Counted from the stretch's first letter, positions 46,868 to 59,527 are shown. The stretch is 64,000 nt of DNA from Aselliscus stoliczkanus (GCA_033961575.1 CM066735.1:88849449-88913448); one strand, 5' to 3'. The notes: a model not told the origin generated them from the letters alone. Program-made: numbers and translations.

Positions 46868-46995
46868 CCAGTGCTTCAAAAGCTTTAATATGCATACTAA
46901 TTACCTGTAGGTCTTATTAACATGCAGGTTCTGATTCAGGAGGGCTGGGATGGGGTCTGGGCTTCTTCATTTTTAATACGCTCTCACATGATATA
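46868..46995. mobile_element. MER5A-type hAT MITE
   Basis: GTGCTTCAAAAGCTTTAATA, TGCAGGTTCTGATTCAGGAG, GGGCTGGGATGGGGTCTGGG are diagnostic of the MER5A group. A short L2/MIR-like end (TAAATATTTGTTGAATGCT) follows at 47040-47058. Confidence 0.6.
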
Positions 46996-47230
46996 CTTGC
47001 TGATATAAGTGTTTCAGTAATAAGGTATATAGGAACTCAGTAAATATTTGTTGAATGCTAAATCAATGAAAACCTGAAACAAAATTTCAAACAAAAGTTT
47101 CAGTTTAGATAGGAAAGAGAAAGGCATATTGTTGGTGAATTATTGCTAAATGACAGTTAATGGGTCAAACTCTTTCGCCTTTACCAATTGAGGCTTCCCT
47201 GGTTCATGCCGCTCATTATCCATCCTTATA

Positions 47231-47284
47231 GCCTTTGACCCACTGACCCTGCCTCCTGCCTTTGATCCACTGACCCTGCCTTTT
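47231..47284. repeat. 27-bp tandem duplication
   Basis: GCCTTTGACCCACTGACCCT begins at 47231 and GCCTTTGATCCACTGACCCT at 47258; the two units differ at a C/T position and at the last few bases. Confidence 0.9.
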
Positions 47285-47289
47285 GCTAA

Positions 47290-49160
47290 AGGAATCAGAG
47301 CCAACTTCAGATTAGCATTTCAGTTACCTGACTTTTTCAGCCTGTTCTTTTTGAACCACACTCAATTTCCCAAGCTGCTCTGCACAGCTAGCTTTGCATT
47401 TGCACACACACATGTGTGCACACCATATGATGCCTAATTACTAGTGATTTGGGTGTAACCAGTAACCTGTATCCCCCAACCCTACTGGAAAGCAAGACTT
47501 TTTATGATAGTTCATGTCTAACTAGATTATCACCAGGCCCACAGAAGCTCAATCCAGGTAACAATGGAAGGTACCCAGGATATCAACTGAGAGACAAGGC
47601 CTCTCCCCACATCACCCCCTCTTTATTTTCTTCCCCTCTTACTGTGTCTGGCTCGATTTCTTTTCCCAAGACAGATTTCTTAGCTGGACAAAGTAAATAC
47701 AATTTTGTACCCTCAGAAAGTTCCTTTTTTAGCGCACAGCAAATTTTGTGGAGAGGTTTGCTCTGTGAAGAAGGGGCACAGGAAGAAAAGGTAGGCTGTT
47801 TCACAGAGGTCAGCTGGGAGCCCATTCTCTGTTGATAATAAGAATCTTGCCTCTTGGAGAGCTCATTAGAGATCCCCAAGAGGCCTAGAGAGGAGTCTGG
47901 GATTGGAAGAGGGAGGTAATGGTACTTGGGGAAAATGCTAGGCCTGTCATTCCTGCCTCTGGTTTCTACATAATGAACAATTTGCCCTTAACTCGCTGGA
48001 AGTGACACAATGTCCATTAATCAGTTATCCACCTGCCTGCCAGCCATGGACTTCCTTTGCTGCATTCCTGCAGACTATAGACACTCTTGCCCCAGAAGGG
48101 AATTGTGCCGACCTCTGGTTTCTCAGATATGTTGAGCTGAAAGGCTTATCTTTGAAAGTAAAATTTAATGGTGAGGTTTCTTATAAGCAGCACTTTAAAC
48201 AACTTTGACTTTGCTCCTCAACCTCACCCCTCAACAAGTTAAATTTTATCTGTTCTCACTGGGATGGGCTCTCTTTCCAACCTAAATAGCAAGTGGATTA
48301 AATTAGAGTTCCTATTCAGAGGGCATGCCATCTCTATTTAAACTGCCATCACCCTGAGCTCACCTGAGGTCATGAACAGAAAATAGCTACGTCCCCTGAC
48401 CACCATTCGACAGGCTTTAGTATACAGCAAATGACATTTAACAACTTTTTCAGTGGGCAGCATCTGGCCTCAGAGTTTCAATGTCCCAGCTGTTATAACC
48501 ATTGTAGATTTCACGGGCATCCATGGACCAAAACTGCTCTCTGTGAATAAATAGCTCATGGTCCCTCCGCATAGTCAATAAAGTATGGACTTTCATTGCA
48601 AGACAAGCCCAGAGGGAAGCATCCTGGGGCTCCACTCTGCAGGTAGTAACTTGTCCAGTGTCACACCACTTCAAACTCATGAAAGGACCCAGATTAGGGG
48701 GAGCCCTCAGTTTGACTGTGGAAGGATGTATTGAAAAGACCATACTTGAATTAGAAATGGTTTGGATGGGGCTTGTTTCATTAATGCACATTGGATGTTT
48801 TTTACTGCGCCTGGTGACCATGTGTGACATTTTTAGCTTCTGAGCTGGGTGACAATGGCCAAATACTGGAAGATTTTAAGAGTGTCGCTGTTACCTATAT
48901 ATTAGGACAGTGTCGCTCTAGGGTGTTACCTTTTTGTTTTTTTAAGATAAAATACCCTTTGGTATCCCACTTCTCCCAGAATAAAAGGAATACAAAATGT
49001 ATGTACACAAAAAAATAAAACACCTATAATCCTGTAAATCAGAGCTTTATTTCGGCTTATATGTTGTTATTATTCTTTAAAGATATTATATACTCTTTCT
49101 AACCCATTTTTTTCCCCCTTATTAATATAAGTGGCCACTTTAAATGCCCAGGAAACTTTC
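47290..49160. other. No recognised repeat; two longish ORFs
   Basis: Plus-strand 47449-47835 (128 codons) and minus-strand 48450-48830 (126 codons) are open but lack recognisable domains, splice links or a poly-A tail, so they are not called as genes. Confidence 0.3.
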
Positions 49161-49164
49161 ATCT

Positions 49165-49470
49165 ATACTAGGTTTCAGCAAACTGGAGCCTGAGGGTCAA
49201 ATCCAAATCCTGCCCACTGCCTAATTTTATAAATACTGAAATGTAATGGGAACACAGCATGCTCATTCATTTATATATTGTCTCTGGCCCCTTTTGAGCT
49301 ACAATGGCACAGCTGAGTAATTCCAAAGTGTGGACCAGCAGCAATGGTATAATCTGCGCACTTGTTTGAAATGTAGGATCTCCAGCCATACTCCAGACCA
49401 ATGGAGCCATAATTTGCATTTTACAAGATCTCTCAGGTAATTCTTATACATGTTAAAGTTTGAGACATTC
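49165..49470. mobile_element. Two adjoining hAT-type remnants (Charlie-like, MER5A)
   Basis: The left part (TAGGTTTCAGCAAACTGGAG, CACAGCATGCTCATTCATTT) resembles the same hAT type as at 22.9 kb. The right part, from about 49324 (AAAGTGTGGACCAGCAGCAA, CAGACCAATGGAGCCATAAT, TGTTAAAGTTTGAGAC), resembles MER5A. Both are eroded. Confidence 0.5.
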
Positions 49471-49785
49471 GGTTTCAGATCAACCTACATCCTGCCGTTT
49501 GCTTCCATGGGTTTTTCTCCAGGATCCAATTGGAAGAATAAAGAAACATGGACTCCTGAAACCAAGGATTACATCATCAAATTAAAATCATTTTTCATTT
49601 TTAGTTAAAAAAGAAAAGCTAATGCATGCTGAGAGAGCTAAGGAATGTTATTTCAAAAGTTCTCTGTTTATTCAACAGGCTGCAGCTGCTTCTGGGATGC
49701 TGTCAAGATTTATTTAGATTGGAGATAAACTTTTTCTTTTTTTCTTACCTTCTTTCTTTTATCTTTGTCTTTTTTTTTTTTTTTT

Positions 49786-50268
49786 TTACCAAACACACGG
49801 AGAGAGAAATCTTATTTCATTAGGAACTGCTTGAGGAATCATTTCCTTTCTTGCTGTTATAGAAAAAAGGCTGTCATTTGCCCAAAGAACATAAATGCTT
49901 CCCCTTGAATTCTTGTAGACAAACAGTCCATTAGGAATGTTGAGTTCTGGGGAATTGGGACGCAGCACAGCAGCTGTTGCTTGTTGACCCTGCAGTCGCT
50001 TATACAAATGTAGTTGTTTGTCTGAGTCCACATCCCAGGAGAGGTGATGGGGAAGCAGGCAGATAGGAAAGCTGTCCAGGCTACTCCATGTCTGAGACTC
50101 ACTGCTATGGGGCCCTGAGACAGGAGCTTGCTGGGGGCATTTGGTCTGTTTGCTGGTTGAGCTGTCAGGGTTTGTTAGTGAATGAAGAGGTTGCTGAAGA
50201 AACCATGGTCTATTCGATAAGTGACTGGGCTTTAGAAACAGACCTGTATTATATCCCAGTTCTGCCAC
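49786..50268 (-). other. 160-codon ORF next to a T run, retrocopy not shown
   Basis: Minus-strand ORF. A run of 18 T at 49770-49787 would be an A tail at its 3' end, as in a processed pseudogene, and the middle part is SWDVDSDKQLHLYKRLQGQQ, followed by a more hydrophobic C-terminus. The first 25 codons lie in a MIR fragment, so the start is not genuine. No family is recognised and no target duplication was found. It may be a retrocopy fragment or chance. Confidence 0.2.
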
Positions 50269-50295
50269 TTATTTGCTTTGTTTCCCTACATCCCT
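50180..50295 (+). mobile_element. MIR fragment
   Basis: AAGTGACTGGGCTTTAGAAA, CCTGTATTATATCCCAGTTC, TGCCACTTATTTGC match the MIR 5'/core region. Confidence 0.55.
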
Positions 50296-50523
50296 GTACT
50301 AAAACTTAATGTTAGTTATTATTATTAATTACTATTATTATTAAATGAAGAGAAAAAGAAGACAGTCTCTTCTTTCAAGTTGGCAGGAGGGAAAAACCTC
50401 GATGGTATTAGCTCCTTAAGGACCAGATTTTGCCTTATTTTCCTTTGAAATCCAAGCCCTAGTATGAGGTAAGACATAACACCAAGGCCATCTGAAAATA
50501 TATGTGGAAGTAGACATGAGCAT

Positions 50524-50539
50524 GGGGGGGGGGAGAAGG

Positions 50540-50602
<63 letters not shown>
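50524..50602. repeat. 79-nt pure purine tract, (AG)n
   Basis: A run of G followed by GAGAAGGG and an (AG)n stretch of about 30 units to 50600; all purines. ORFs on both strands across it are low-complexity artefacts. Confidence 0.95.
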
Positions 50603-50603
<1 letters not shown>

Positions 50604-50689
50604 ACATCACAACACACCTTGACCACACCCCCTTTCCCTCAGCCCTCCATTTCTCCTGCACCTGCTCTTTTCTGATGGTTCTTGTTGCC

Positions 50690-50960
50690 TAGAGAGTAAA
50701 TATCAAGTGGTCCACACTCAGGGTTTTCCTATGTCATTTCCATTCATTCTATCCCCACTGAACTGTTTTCTTGAACACATTGCAACATGGTTGTCTCTCA
50801 TCCTCTACTCCTACCATTTCCTCTTTCCTGCATGGGCGTCTCCTCTCTTTGATGCTACTCATCCTTCCAACTTCAATTCAAATGCCACATCTTGCAGCCA
50901 ATCCTGTCTGTAGCCCACCTATATCCCCTGGGCACATTTTTCTATGTGTGTCAACTTGAC
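50690..50960 (-). mobile_element. L2-type LINE fragment
   Basis: ATGCTACTCATCCTTCCAAC, AATTCAAATGCCACATCTTG and GCAGCCAATCCTGTCTGTAG follow the familiar L2 3' region in this orientation. Confidence 0.5.
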
Positions 50961-51189
50961 TTCCAACTGCCAGTTGCTGTGACTGCCTGAGAGCTCTCAG
51001 TGGCCACGGCGTCCATTTTGCCTATGTGCAATGCTGGCTACGAGCACAAGGGAATGAAACTAATGTTCCTTTCCCAGGACTCAGCAGCCCTCACCAATAA
51101 CCAGCAGGGTTGCTTTCTAGGCCGAATAACCCCAAGGTATGTGTTGTCCATGGACCCCCACCCCCAGATTCTTCAGCAATGTTGATCTT

Positions 51190-51545
51190 GATAGTGTGCC
51201 CCTTACTGATTTCATTTCCCTGTCTCTCTTCCCACTTCCCTACTGGTGATTCCTAGGATAACCTCCAAAACAAATCACTTACCCTCATATCCTTGCCTCA
51301 TGGTCTACTTTTTCCCCTCTCTGACTGAGAACTCCCCAAGACATATAATTGCTTCCCACCTATTTTCCTGTAACATTTGTAAGTACCTCTGGTATAACAT
51401 TTATCACAATTTACTGCAATTATTTATGTATATGTTAGGTTATGAGGTAGAGGAGGCAAGACTGGTGTCATTCCAATCCACATGGCTCCCTGGCCTTGTG
51501 CACACCTGCCACATAGCAGGCACCCAATATTTATTGAACTCAAGA
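51190..51545 (-). mobile_element. L2-type LINE 3' end
   Basis: ACTGAGAACTCCCCAAGACA, TTATCACAATTTACTGCAAT, GCCACATAGCAGGCACCCAA and TATTTATTGAACTCAAGAAG; probably the continuation of the 50.7-kb fragment after an interruption of about 230 bp. Confidence 0.5.
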
Positions 51546-51549
51546 AGTT

Positions 51550-52780
51550 TGGGGTGACTCGCCCTTCTCAGCCCCTTGCTCTACCCTGACATGGCTGGCA
51601 TGTATCCATTTCTTCCCAACCCCCATTTGCACTGACATCTTCTCTGAGAACTAACGTTGTTATGCAAAGATTTCCTGGACTTCAACCAGCAAAGCAAGAA
51701 GCAGTTATTGAAAAACTACAGAGCAAAGGTTAACCAAATTTGTAATTATAAAAAGTTCAGCCTAAGAGCACTCGGGGAGTTATCATGTTTATGTGGTGAT
51801 TACTAACAAGAAGGTTAGGCTAATGAGGATGGGTCCCTGACCCAGGGAGGAAGGAAACATGCCAAGAATAGTGGGTGCAAGTGTCTAGTCATGCTGGGTC
51901 TCCTGGGTTCCATTGGGAAGAGAGTCTGGAAGAGCATCACTCCCACCCTTACAACAAGAATACAGGCTCACAGAATACAAGGCCCTGGCTTTTCCTGAAC
52001 CCATCAGACAGGTAGTGTCATAGGGCCGCCAAATACCCTAAAATCTTGGGCAAGAGAGATGCCTGCAAGGTGCTTATCTGAGGTGTTGGCAGGTAGACAC
52101 CAGCAAGACGAATTCAGCTGAAGTAGTTGACACATTGGTGGGGGCATTATGGGCTGGTGCATAGTATGAAGCTTGTGTGGGCGGCAGACATGGGAACTTT
52201 TGCATCCTCCGGCAGGCTTTTCTCTCAACTTACTAGGAAAAACTGGGAACGATTCCTGAGGATGCCTGGATCTGGTGCAAGCCTAGGCGAACAAAAAACA
52301 GTAGCTACAGGAGAGGCACAAAACTCCTCTTAGACCCTCCTCCCTCCCTATTTTCCCTCTGGAATAAATCCTTAATCTGTAAGTGAAGGAACAGAAATCA
52401 TTGCTCTGGGGTGCTGGCAAAACCCATTGCAATGGGGTGGGGGTGAAGTGATGTGGGTGGGGAGGTGAAGGAACAGAAAACAAAACAAAATGAAACACTT
52501 TAACCCCTGGGGATGGGGCTGGAATACAACATCAGCCTAGCATATTTTGTTGTGCCCCCAAAAAGAATGAGGACCTGTTAAAATGGAACAGGAGTCAAAC
52601 TAAACAAATTCCCAGTGGCCAAAGTTGGAAAAAAATTTGTTCAACAAAATAGGTAACAAGAGTAGATGATAAAATGAAGATGGATGAGTCCATAGTTACA
52701 GAATAATAATTGAATGAATAAATATGGGACAAGGGGTGTCTCTTCCTTACAGAATAATTGCAATGAATCAATGTAGAAAA
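51550..52780. other. No recognised feature
   Basis: Contains a direct repeat GTGAAGGAACAGAAA (52382 and 52464) about 80 bp apart. ORFs are unsupported. Confidence 0.3.
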
Positions 52781-52799
52781 ACAAAGGAAGTAGAAAATC

Positions 52800-53480
52800 A
52801 CCATTAAACATCATAGTAATAATTGTTGCTTGCAGTCAAGGAAAGGCCCACCAATGGATGCCAAAATGAATGAAAGAAGACTGAGGAGAAACAGAGGATT
52901 TGCATCGTCTCAAATGTCTGTCACAAGACGTTTATCAGTTTCGAAATAAAAAGTAGTAACTTTATCAAGGTTGATGTCACCAGTAAAATGGCATATTGAC
53001 ATCCTGCACCCCTGGATATGATACAAGGAGAAGGACACATCATTTCTGTGGTATTCCTGCCCAAAATGCAAAACTTCGACTCATCATGAGAAAGCAGGCT
53101 GCAAACAGATATTGAGGGATATGCCACCACAAATTGACCTGTATTCTTCTAAAGAGTCAAGTTCATGAAAGATAAAGAGGTACTGAAGCACTCTTATTGG
53201 TTAAAGTAAACTAAGGAGATGTAAAAACAAATTGCAAAGTGAGATCCCGGAACAACAGCAACAAAACCACGTTGTTAAAAGACTGGTGAAATCCAAATAA
53301 AATCTGTAGTTTTAGTTAAAAGTGTTGGACAAATATCAGTATGTTATTTTTTATACTTGCTCTATATTTATAACTATAAGATGTTGACGGTAGAAGATAG
53401 ATGCATGATATACAGGAACTCTGCTATTTTTGCAACTTTTTGTAAGTCTAAAAATTATTTCAAATTAGATTTTTTAAAAG
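52800..53480 (+). mobile_element. L1M-type 3' UTR / 3' end
   Basis: GACCTGTATTCTTCTAAAGA, TCATGAAAGATAAAGAGGTA, TAAACTAAGGAGATGTAAAA, and the end TTTTGCAACTTTTTGTAAGT with AAAATTATTTCAAATTAG reproduce the 3' end of an old mammalian L1 subfamily. No ORF remains. Confidence 0.62.
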
Positions 53481-53639
53481 CACACTAAAAGTCATATCTA
53501 CACTCTCCTTAATGCTATCAAATTTTTATTTATTGGGAAATTATTTGGAAGAAATATGTAAAAATACACCAGTGTTTATGTTTGGTGAAGGGGATCAGGA
53601 GAAGGAGAATAACATACTTCTTCCAATTAATTATGTCTC

Positions 53640-53815
53640 TTAATGCTCAGAAACATTCTCTGATGTAGCATGCTTATTCACAATTTATAGGTTAGGATGA
53701 AGGCTCAAGGAGGTCAAATGTTTTACTCAAGGTTACAGAAGCCAAGAAGATCCACAAATGAGCCCAGATTTCCTAATTCCAAGAGCCATGGATAATGCTA
53801 CTATTCCTGCCTCTC
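53640..53815 (-). mobile_element. MIR element
   Basis: TTGTGTCAG-type start is eroded, but ATGAAGGCTCAAGGAGGTCA, CTCAAGGTTACAGAAGCCAA, GAGCCCAGATTTCCTAATTC follow the reverse MIR pattern. Confidence 0.6.
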
Positions 53816-53819
53816 TTTT

Positions 53820-54780
53820 CTACATCTCTGTATCTTGTTTGTTGAAATACACAAAATAAGAGGAAAAAATAGAGTTCTAGTCCTGGGGTGCCATATATGG
53901 ATGACAGGCAACTGCTTAGTTGCATTTCTTAAAACACTTGGGAAGATTACTGGGCTTGCAGAACAAGGACCTGCTGTGTTTCTCTTATTTCCTGAGTTTG
54001 AATGCTCACAGATGCATTAGTCCCTAAAATACATGAAGAATATACGAAATAAGAATTCTTAACCCTTTTGGGGTGGATAGCATGACAGACCCCTACAGAA
54101 TCTTATGAAAGCTGTTGCAGTTCACTCCAGAGCAATGCATATGTAAAATGATATTACAATTCTTTCTTTTAAGGCTGAGCCCCCAAAGGCCTAGAATAAC
54201 AAAACAAATGTCATATGCTGCAATTAATTTAAAAACATTAAGGCCCCAGGTGGGCTGTTTAGCACATAAGCATGTCCACAGGCCTTCTCTGGCCAGTGGT
54301 ACCCTGTTATTTATAACCTCTGGCTTTAGAAATTCTAGGCCTCTCACATCATCTGCCAGAGTCACTAGGAATCATAAATAACTCCCAAACCAAGGGGAAT
54401 CAAAAGTAAGAACTCATCAAACATTTGAGACCTAGCCTACATTCAAGAAGAGAACTTATCTGTCAGCCTTGCTGTGACAACTTGGCAAAGAACGTTCCTC
54501 TCTAGTGTATATTCCCATTTTCCCTGTTTCTCACAGGACCCATCCTTTAGGGAGGGGATGGCATGGGCTGCAAGGTGATAATATAATAGGTGCCCAATGC
54601 CAGGGAACTCCAGCTATTGGCTGTGTCTTTAACAGTGACAGGGAGGCATCAGGCAGTTTGAGTAGATGTGGTTTTCTTTTTTTTTTGGCATTTTTCGATG
54701 TTTTTGGTGATTGCCAAGTACCTTTGTAGTTTTTAGTCTTGGACACCGGAATAAATAAACATGAAAGATTTGTATTGGAG
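53820..54780. other. No recognised feature
   Basis: ORFs at 54093-54365 (minus) and 54115-54381 (plus) overlap antisense and are unsupported. Confidence 0.3.
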
Positions 54781-54784
54781 TCCA

Positions 54785-54895
54785 GTCAAGGACTGTGGAA
54801 ATCATAGAATCAGTGACTGTAGTACAGTCCAACGGACCCACCCCCTCTCATTTGACAGAGGAAGAACCTGAGGCCTGTGAGGTGAAAAAGATTTT
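54785..54895 (-). mobile_element. MIR-like fragment
   Basis: GTACAGTCCAACGGACCCAC, CTCATTTGACAGAGGAAGAA, CCTGAGGCCTGTGAGG follow the MIR/MIR3 reverse pattern. Confidence 0.45.
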
Positions 54896-54899
54896 CTCT

Positions 54900-57205
54900 C
54901 ACTGGCAGGCAAGGCCTTGCGAGTTCTCAAGGGTTTTCCGAGTCTGTAGGAAATTCAGCTGGAAAATGGAGTCTCCATATTGGACACGTGTTGGAACAGA
55001 AAGACTCTCAGTCTTTCAGGTCAAATCTTGTGAGCACTTGTGGTAGCTGAAGGAAATGATTATGATATTATTGAGGGATCGTTGATATATTTCAGGTTTA
55101 TAACTGACATTGTAGACTTGACCAAGATAAGCCAATGCTATAGGCCAACTATGTTGAAAGGAAGAATCAGGGTCTTTCACCTTTGGAAGGGCTTAAAAGG
55201 GGATCGATCCCACGTCTGTGCATCCATTCTCGCATAGCCTTTCCCATCTCCGTCATCGGCAACTTTCTAGGCAGCCAGGCCCCTATACTCAGGCTTATGA
55301 GGCTTCTTCTGATTGTCCTGGGCCATTGACAAGGGTCAGTTGATTCCTAGAGTAATTCAGACAGACTGAGTAAATGGGGGAGGGGTCAAATGATGTCACT
55401 CTTGCTGGAACAGTCACAGGCTCATCACTGGCTGCTGTGGGTGAGTGCTGTTATTGATAGCCTGAGAAGGACAGCTGGTACCTGGTAGAGACGATAGGAT
55501 GGTACACCCTTCCCTGGCAACCAGAGTCCCTAGATACTGACTCAGCTCCTGAGAGCTGCTTCCTGATGCTGACCTCCTCTCTCAGGCAGATTCTGAAGAA
55601 CCTTCTGACACTATGCTCCTGGTTTCATGATCCCTTCCAGCTTTTCCACACCACCCGCCTTGCTCTCTCTGCCCCATCTCCTAACTGCTTTCTGGTCTAT
55701 TCTTTCCCAATGCTCTAGAATTCGATCAGAGTAGCCAGCTCTTCAACCTCGAATCTATTACTGATCATAAGACATTTTTTCTTTTGCTACTCAAAATACC
55801 CAGGTTTTTGCAAAGAAAGCTTTTCCTTTTGAAAGCAACTTTCTTTGCCAAGGACCTCAGAAGTGTAGTTTGAAATTCAAGGTTGTGCAGCCACCTTCTC
55901 TTTTTCTCTGCATTTTTGCTCTAACAACTATACCCTGAGGGCAGCATGCGGAACAGAAGTCCTTGTCACTGTGTGGAGGGGTGGGGCTGGGGTGTGTGAG
56001 GGAGGTGGACAGGATAGCAATGAACAGAACTGGAGAAGAGTAATGCACAGGTTAATTTAAAACTTTTTATCTTGCAAAACAGAGAATTAAGTCACCTCCC
56101 ATCCACCCCAGATGTTTGCAAACTACCCAAATAATTAATGAGAAATGGGGGCCTTGTTACCTAAATTAGTCAGACTCTTGTTCAACTTTCCATTTCATAA
56201 GCTGCTTTGTTGTGATTCGAATATAATTGATTTCACCCAGGAGGAGAAATATGTAGGCATTTTCTACAGGAATAATATTCTTGGAAAACAGTACTGGTAC
56301 TTTGTATCTTTTCATAGATTTCATTAAAGTGGGTCTTTCAGGCCTCTCCTACCCAGAAACAGTGTTTGATGAGGGCCCTCATGGCTGAGAGAAGCAGTGA
56401 GAAAAAGAGTATGTTCTGAAACCAACAGGGGCCTGAGGAGAATATATCGTCTGTATTTCTCAAGGACAATTCTAGTTGTTTGTTCTCAAATAAGTCCCTG
56501 AAGGAAATCTTTGTGTGTTGAATTGAGATACAGGACAGAGTCTGAATAATTGTCAGCCACCCTACTGGGAAAAGAAAATCCTGCAGTGACCTCATTATTA
56601 TTATTTCTAAACTTTGTTTTCATTACTCCAGGTGTAGATGTTTTACCTACTTAATAGTCCATTTCTGATTAGATGTTTGTGCTGTGAGACTAGGGTGGGG
56701 GCTGCTTATTGCAGATTTCAGCAAGTCCTCAGGAACTGCAAGGTCCCTTTAGGACTGTGGATCCCCCCATTTTACTAGTTTTAATGTTGACTGAGCCTGG
56801 GAAACCAGAGTCAGTCCCTGGCTTCCCCAGACAGCTCTGGCCTCCAGGGTTCATGGGCCAGTTGGCTCAGCCCCACTCCCTCCCTGAGCTAGGTCTCACT
56901 CAACCTCAGGCCACCTTGGGTTCTGGTAGGGCCTGAAGTTAATCAGGAGGCCTTAGTTTTCTCTCCCGCAGAACTTACCCTGCCCCTTCTGCAGTGTCTT
57001 AGCTTGTAGAAAGGTCTAGACTCTGCTATACATTTTGCCCAATTATTTGCGAAGGTTGCGTTTTGCTCCCTTTGATACAGCTACTGGCTAGAGACCTTGA
57101 CGACAAGGGACCAAGTGCTGAAAGACTCTAGGGCATTGCGTGTCAGCTTCCAGAGAATACTGCTAGATATGCATGGATAGTTTCTTCTGGTTTCAACTCT
57201 CCTCT
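54900..57205. other. No recognised feature
   Basis: Moderate GC, several ORFs under 90 codons, no RNA gene or repeat named. Confidence 0.28.
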
Positions 57206-57209
57206 CTCA

Positions 57210-57870
57210 TTAGCATAGCAGTATGGCTAAGGGTATACAGTGTGGGCTTTGAAGTCAGACTTCCTGGGAATACATTTGCCCTGGGCCCCATTTTCTCTTT
57301 CAGAGGTTTCTAACTGAACTCTAGTTTTGTTCAGGTCTCCATCCTTCCTCCATAGAGCCCCACACCTGAGGGAAAGTGAGTCTCACCATTTGCTTCTTGT
57401 CCCAATTATGTTCACTGAGAAGTGAGGGCAATCAGCTATTGAACAGCTCCCTGACCCTTAAGAGACAGCTACAAAAAGAGTCACTTTTCCATCTAGATAT
57501 TGGGTGTGACAACCTAGAGCTGCTATTGTCATCTTGATACTCTCTGAGGATGCAGCCAACACTAGGATGGAAGAGCATGGGCATAGATAGAACCCTAATT
57601 CTTGGATGACATGGTTAAAGCACCCAATCAACTGAGTCCTGAGGACTGCCCTACTCCTGGCTTTCCTCTCATAGAGAGAATAATTTACTTTCTAGTTAAG
57701 TTAGTGTGAGTAAAGGGGTTCTATTTCTTGCAGCCAAAAGAATCTTAACTTACTAGTAGTGTTGTTGGCAGTACCAAATGAGAATAAAGCCTTTAAAATA
57801 CTATCACACAGTCAGCACACATTACCTAATATTGTGAATATTACTTTTATTACCTCATCTGACCCTCGTG
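57210..57870. mobile_element. Two short MIR fragments with unique sequence between
   Basis: Left (57210-57275, plus): GCATAGCAGTATGGCTAAGG, GTGTGGGCTTTGAAGTCAGA. Right (57780-57870, minus): TCAGCACACATTACCTAATA, TTATTACCTCATCTGACCCT. The piece between is unnamed. Confidence 0.45.
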
Positions 57871-57874
57871 GGCC

Positions 57875-59525
57875 TGCCTTTGGGGGCTGATCCTATCTTC
57901 TTGAACCTTTTTCCATTTATTTAATAGTCATAGCATATGTGTTCATAAATCCTTCACTGTTGTAATTCCAGCATGTCCCCTTCTCAATCCTTCCTGAGCT
58001 ATGATCACCAGGAAGAGAGAAGAATATACATATAATATGTCCATTGGAACTATTAGAGTTTGCCCTCAGAAACAATTGCATATAGAACAAGTGGGGCTAA
58101 AAGACATGATTCATCCCTTGATTCTAAAGGTGCCAGGTAGCATTTACTTTGGGATTTTGTGTGTGTGTGTACCCTTACCGCTAGTATTATTTTCGGATTT
58201 CTCCACATGCCCCTCAGTTCAACTCATTTATGCCTCCTTGGACTCGACTGAATTCCCATTTATTGTCTGGTTCCCTCCTCCACTTTCTTGCTTGGTCTGC
58301 TCTTAGGTGGACATGTTTTGCACTATTCTGGTTCATGGGCCACCATGGGGCCCCTAACTTTTTGCCTCTCAGTTTTCAGTATTCATTGTCTACCTGTGTA
58401 CACTTTCTGTGTTCCCCTCCCTGTCCATCACCATACAGACACATACAGCCGTGAGGAATGATCTGTGAGATACACCAAACTTGGGCATCCTTGGCACAGA
58501 TATTTTATCATAGAGAATGAAAATGCAGACCTACTCACAATGACCAAACATAATCTAGTTAATCTGATTAAAAATCACAAATGCATGGAACATTACTAAA
58601 GTGAAGTTGAAATGATGCATTGCATTTTCAAATTAACGTATGACTAACACTTTCTTATGCTTAGCCTATTCACAGCTGGGTTTTGCAGACTAAGTTCCTT
58701 TATCACACATGCCAGTTTATCATTACCAATGTATTCATCTGTTTGAGAGCCATGAGGTTAGGAAGACCTCAGGTTACCACACTGCTGTAACATTCAGGTT
58801 ATCTTTTGCGGGGTTGTTTAGTATTTCAGAAGGAATGTAAAATTTTATGGAGAACCGAGAAGCCAAGAAGAGTTGAGAATTCATGTAGGCTGGAACAGAA
58901 AATGAAGAATTTCATGTCAGCTGTCAGATCAGGGATAACATTTTAAACTCTATTAGGATTCTATAATTAGGGAGCAGTAATCCCAACCTGAAGGTTATTG
59001 TAATTGCATGGTATCGGCTGGGAGATGGGTTAAGTAAGTAGTCATCAAGACTGAATTTAAACTTATTTTTTAAGCGAATTCAATGTCTAATTTTAGAGGC
59101 ATCTATCTGCAGCGTGCTCAAAGGGGAAATTACACATCCCAATTCCTTACTAGGTCTACTAATAATTCCTTATATGTGTTATTCTTTATGATTATCTCAC
59201 TGACATCACCTTGAAGTTCAATAACTTGCTCCCTTGCTTACGATAGTTAATTGTCTGTCACAGGATATGGTGGGTGACCTAGAAAAAAATGTAAATCTGC
59301 ATGTAATGCTCAGAGTCTGCTTGGCCAGCAGTTTTAATGTCAATGTTTTTGCCTGAATATGAATAAACTGCACATCTGATGGCTAGACAATTAAAATGTT
59401 TCTGCTCTCTTTCTGGGCTCTTTCTGTGATGAAAGAGATGACAAGCAGTAAAAAAAAAAGTTTGTGGAGACAGTTATTAAGCAGCTGTCAGGGTTTTATA
59501 TTCATAACCTCATTTACGTTTTATA
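57875..59525. other. No recognised feature
   Basis: A short (GT)n at 58160-58171; ORFs at 58001-58306 and 58230-58454 are unsupported. Confidence 0.3.
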
Positions 59526-59527
59526 CG

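Noticed and set aside
47449..47835. 128-codon plus-strand ORF
   Set aside because: No recognisable domain, no splice sites joining to other exons, no poly-A tail; not enough to call a gene.
50416..50692. Ser/Leu and Arg/Glu low-complexity ORFs
   Set aside because: Translation of the (AG)n microsatellite.
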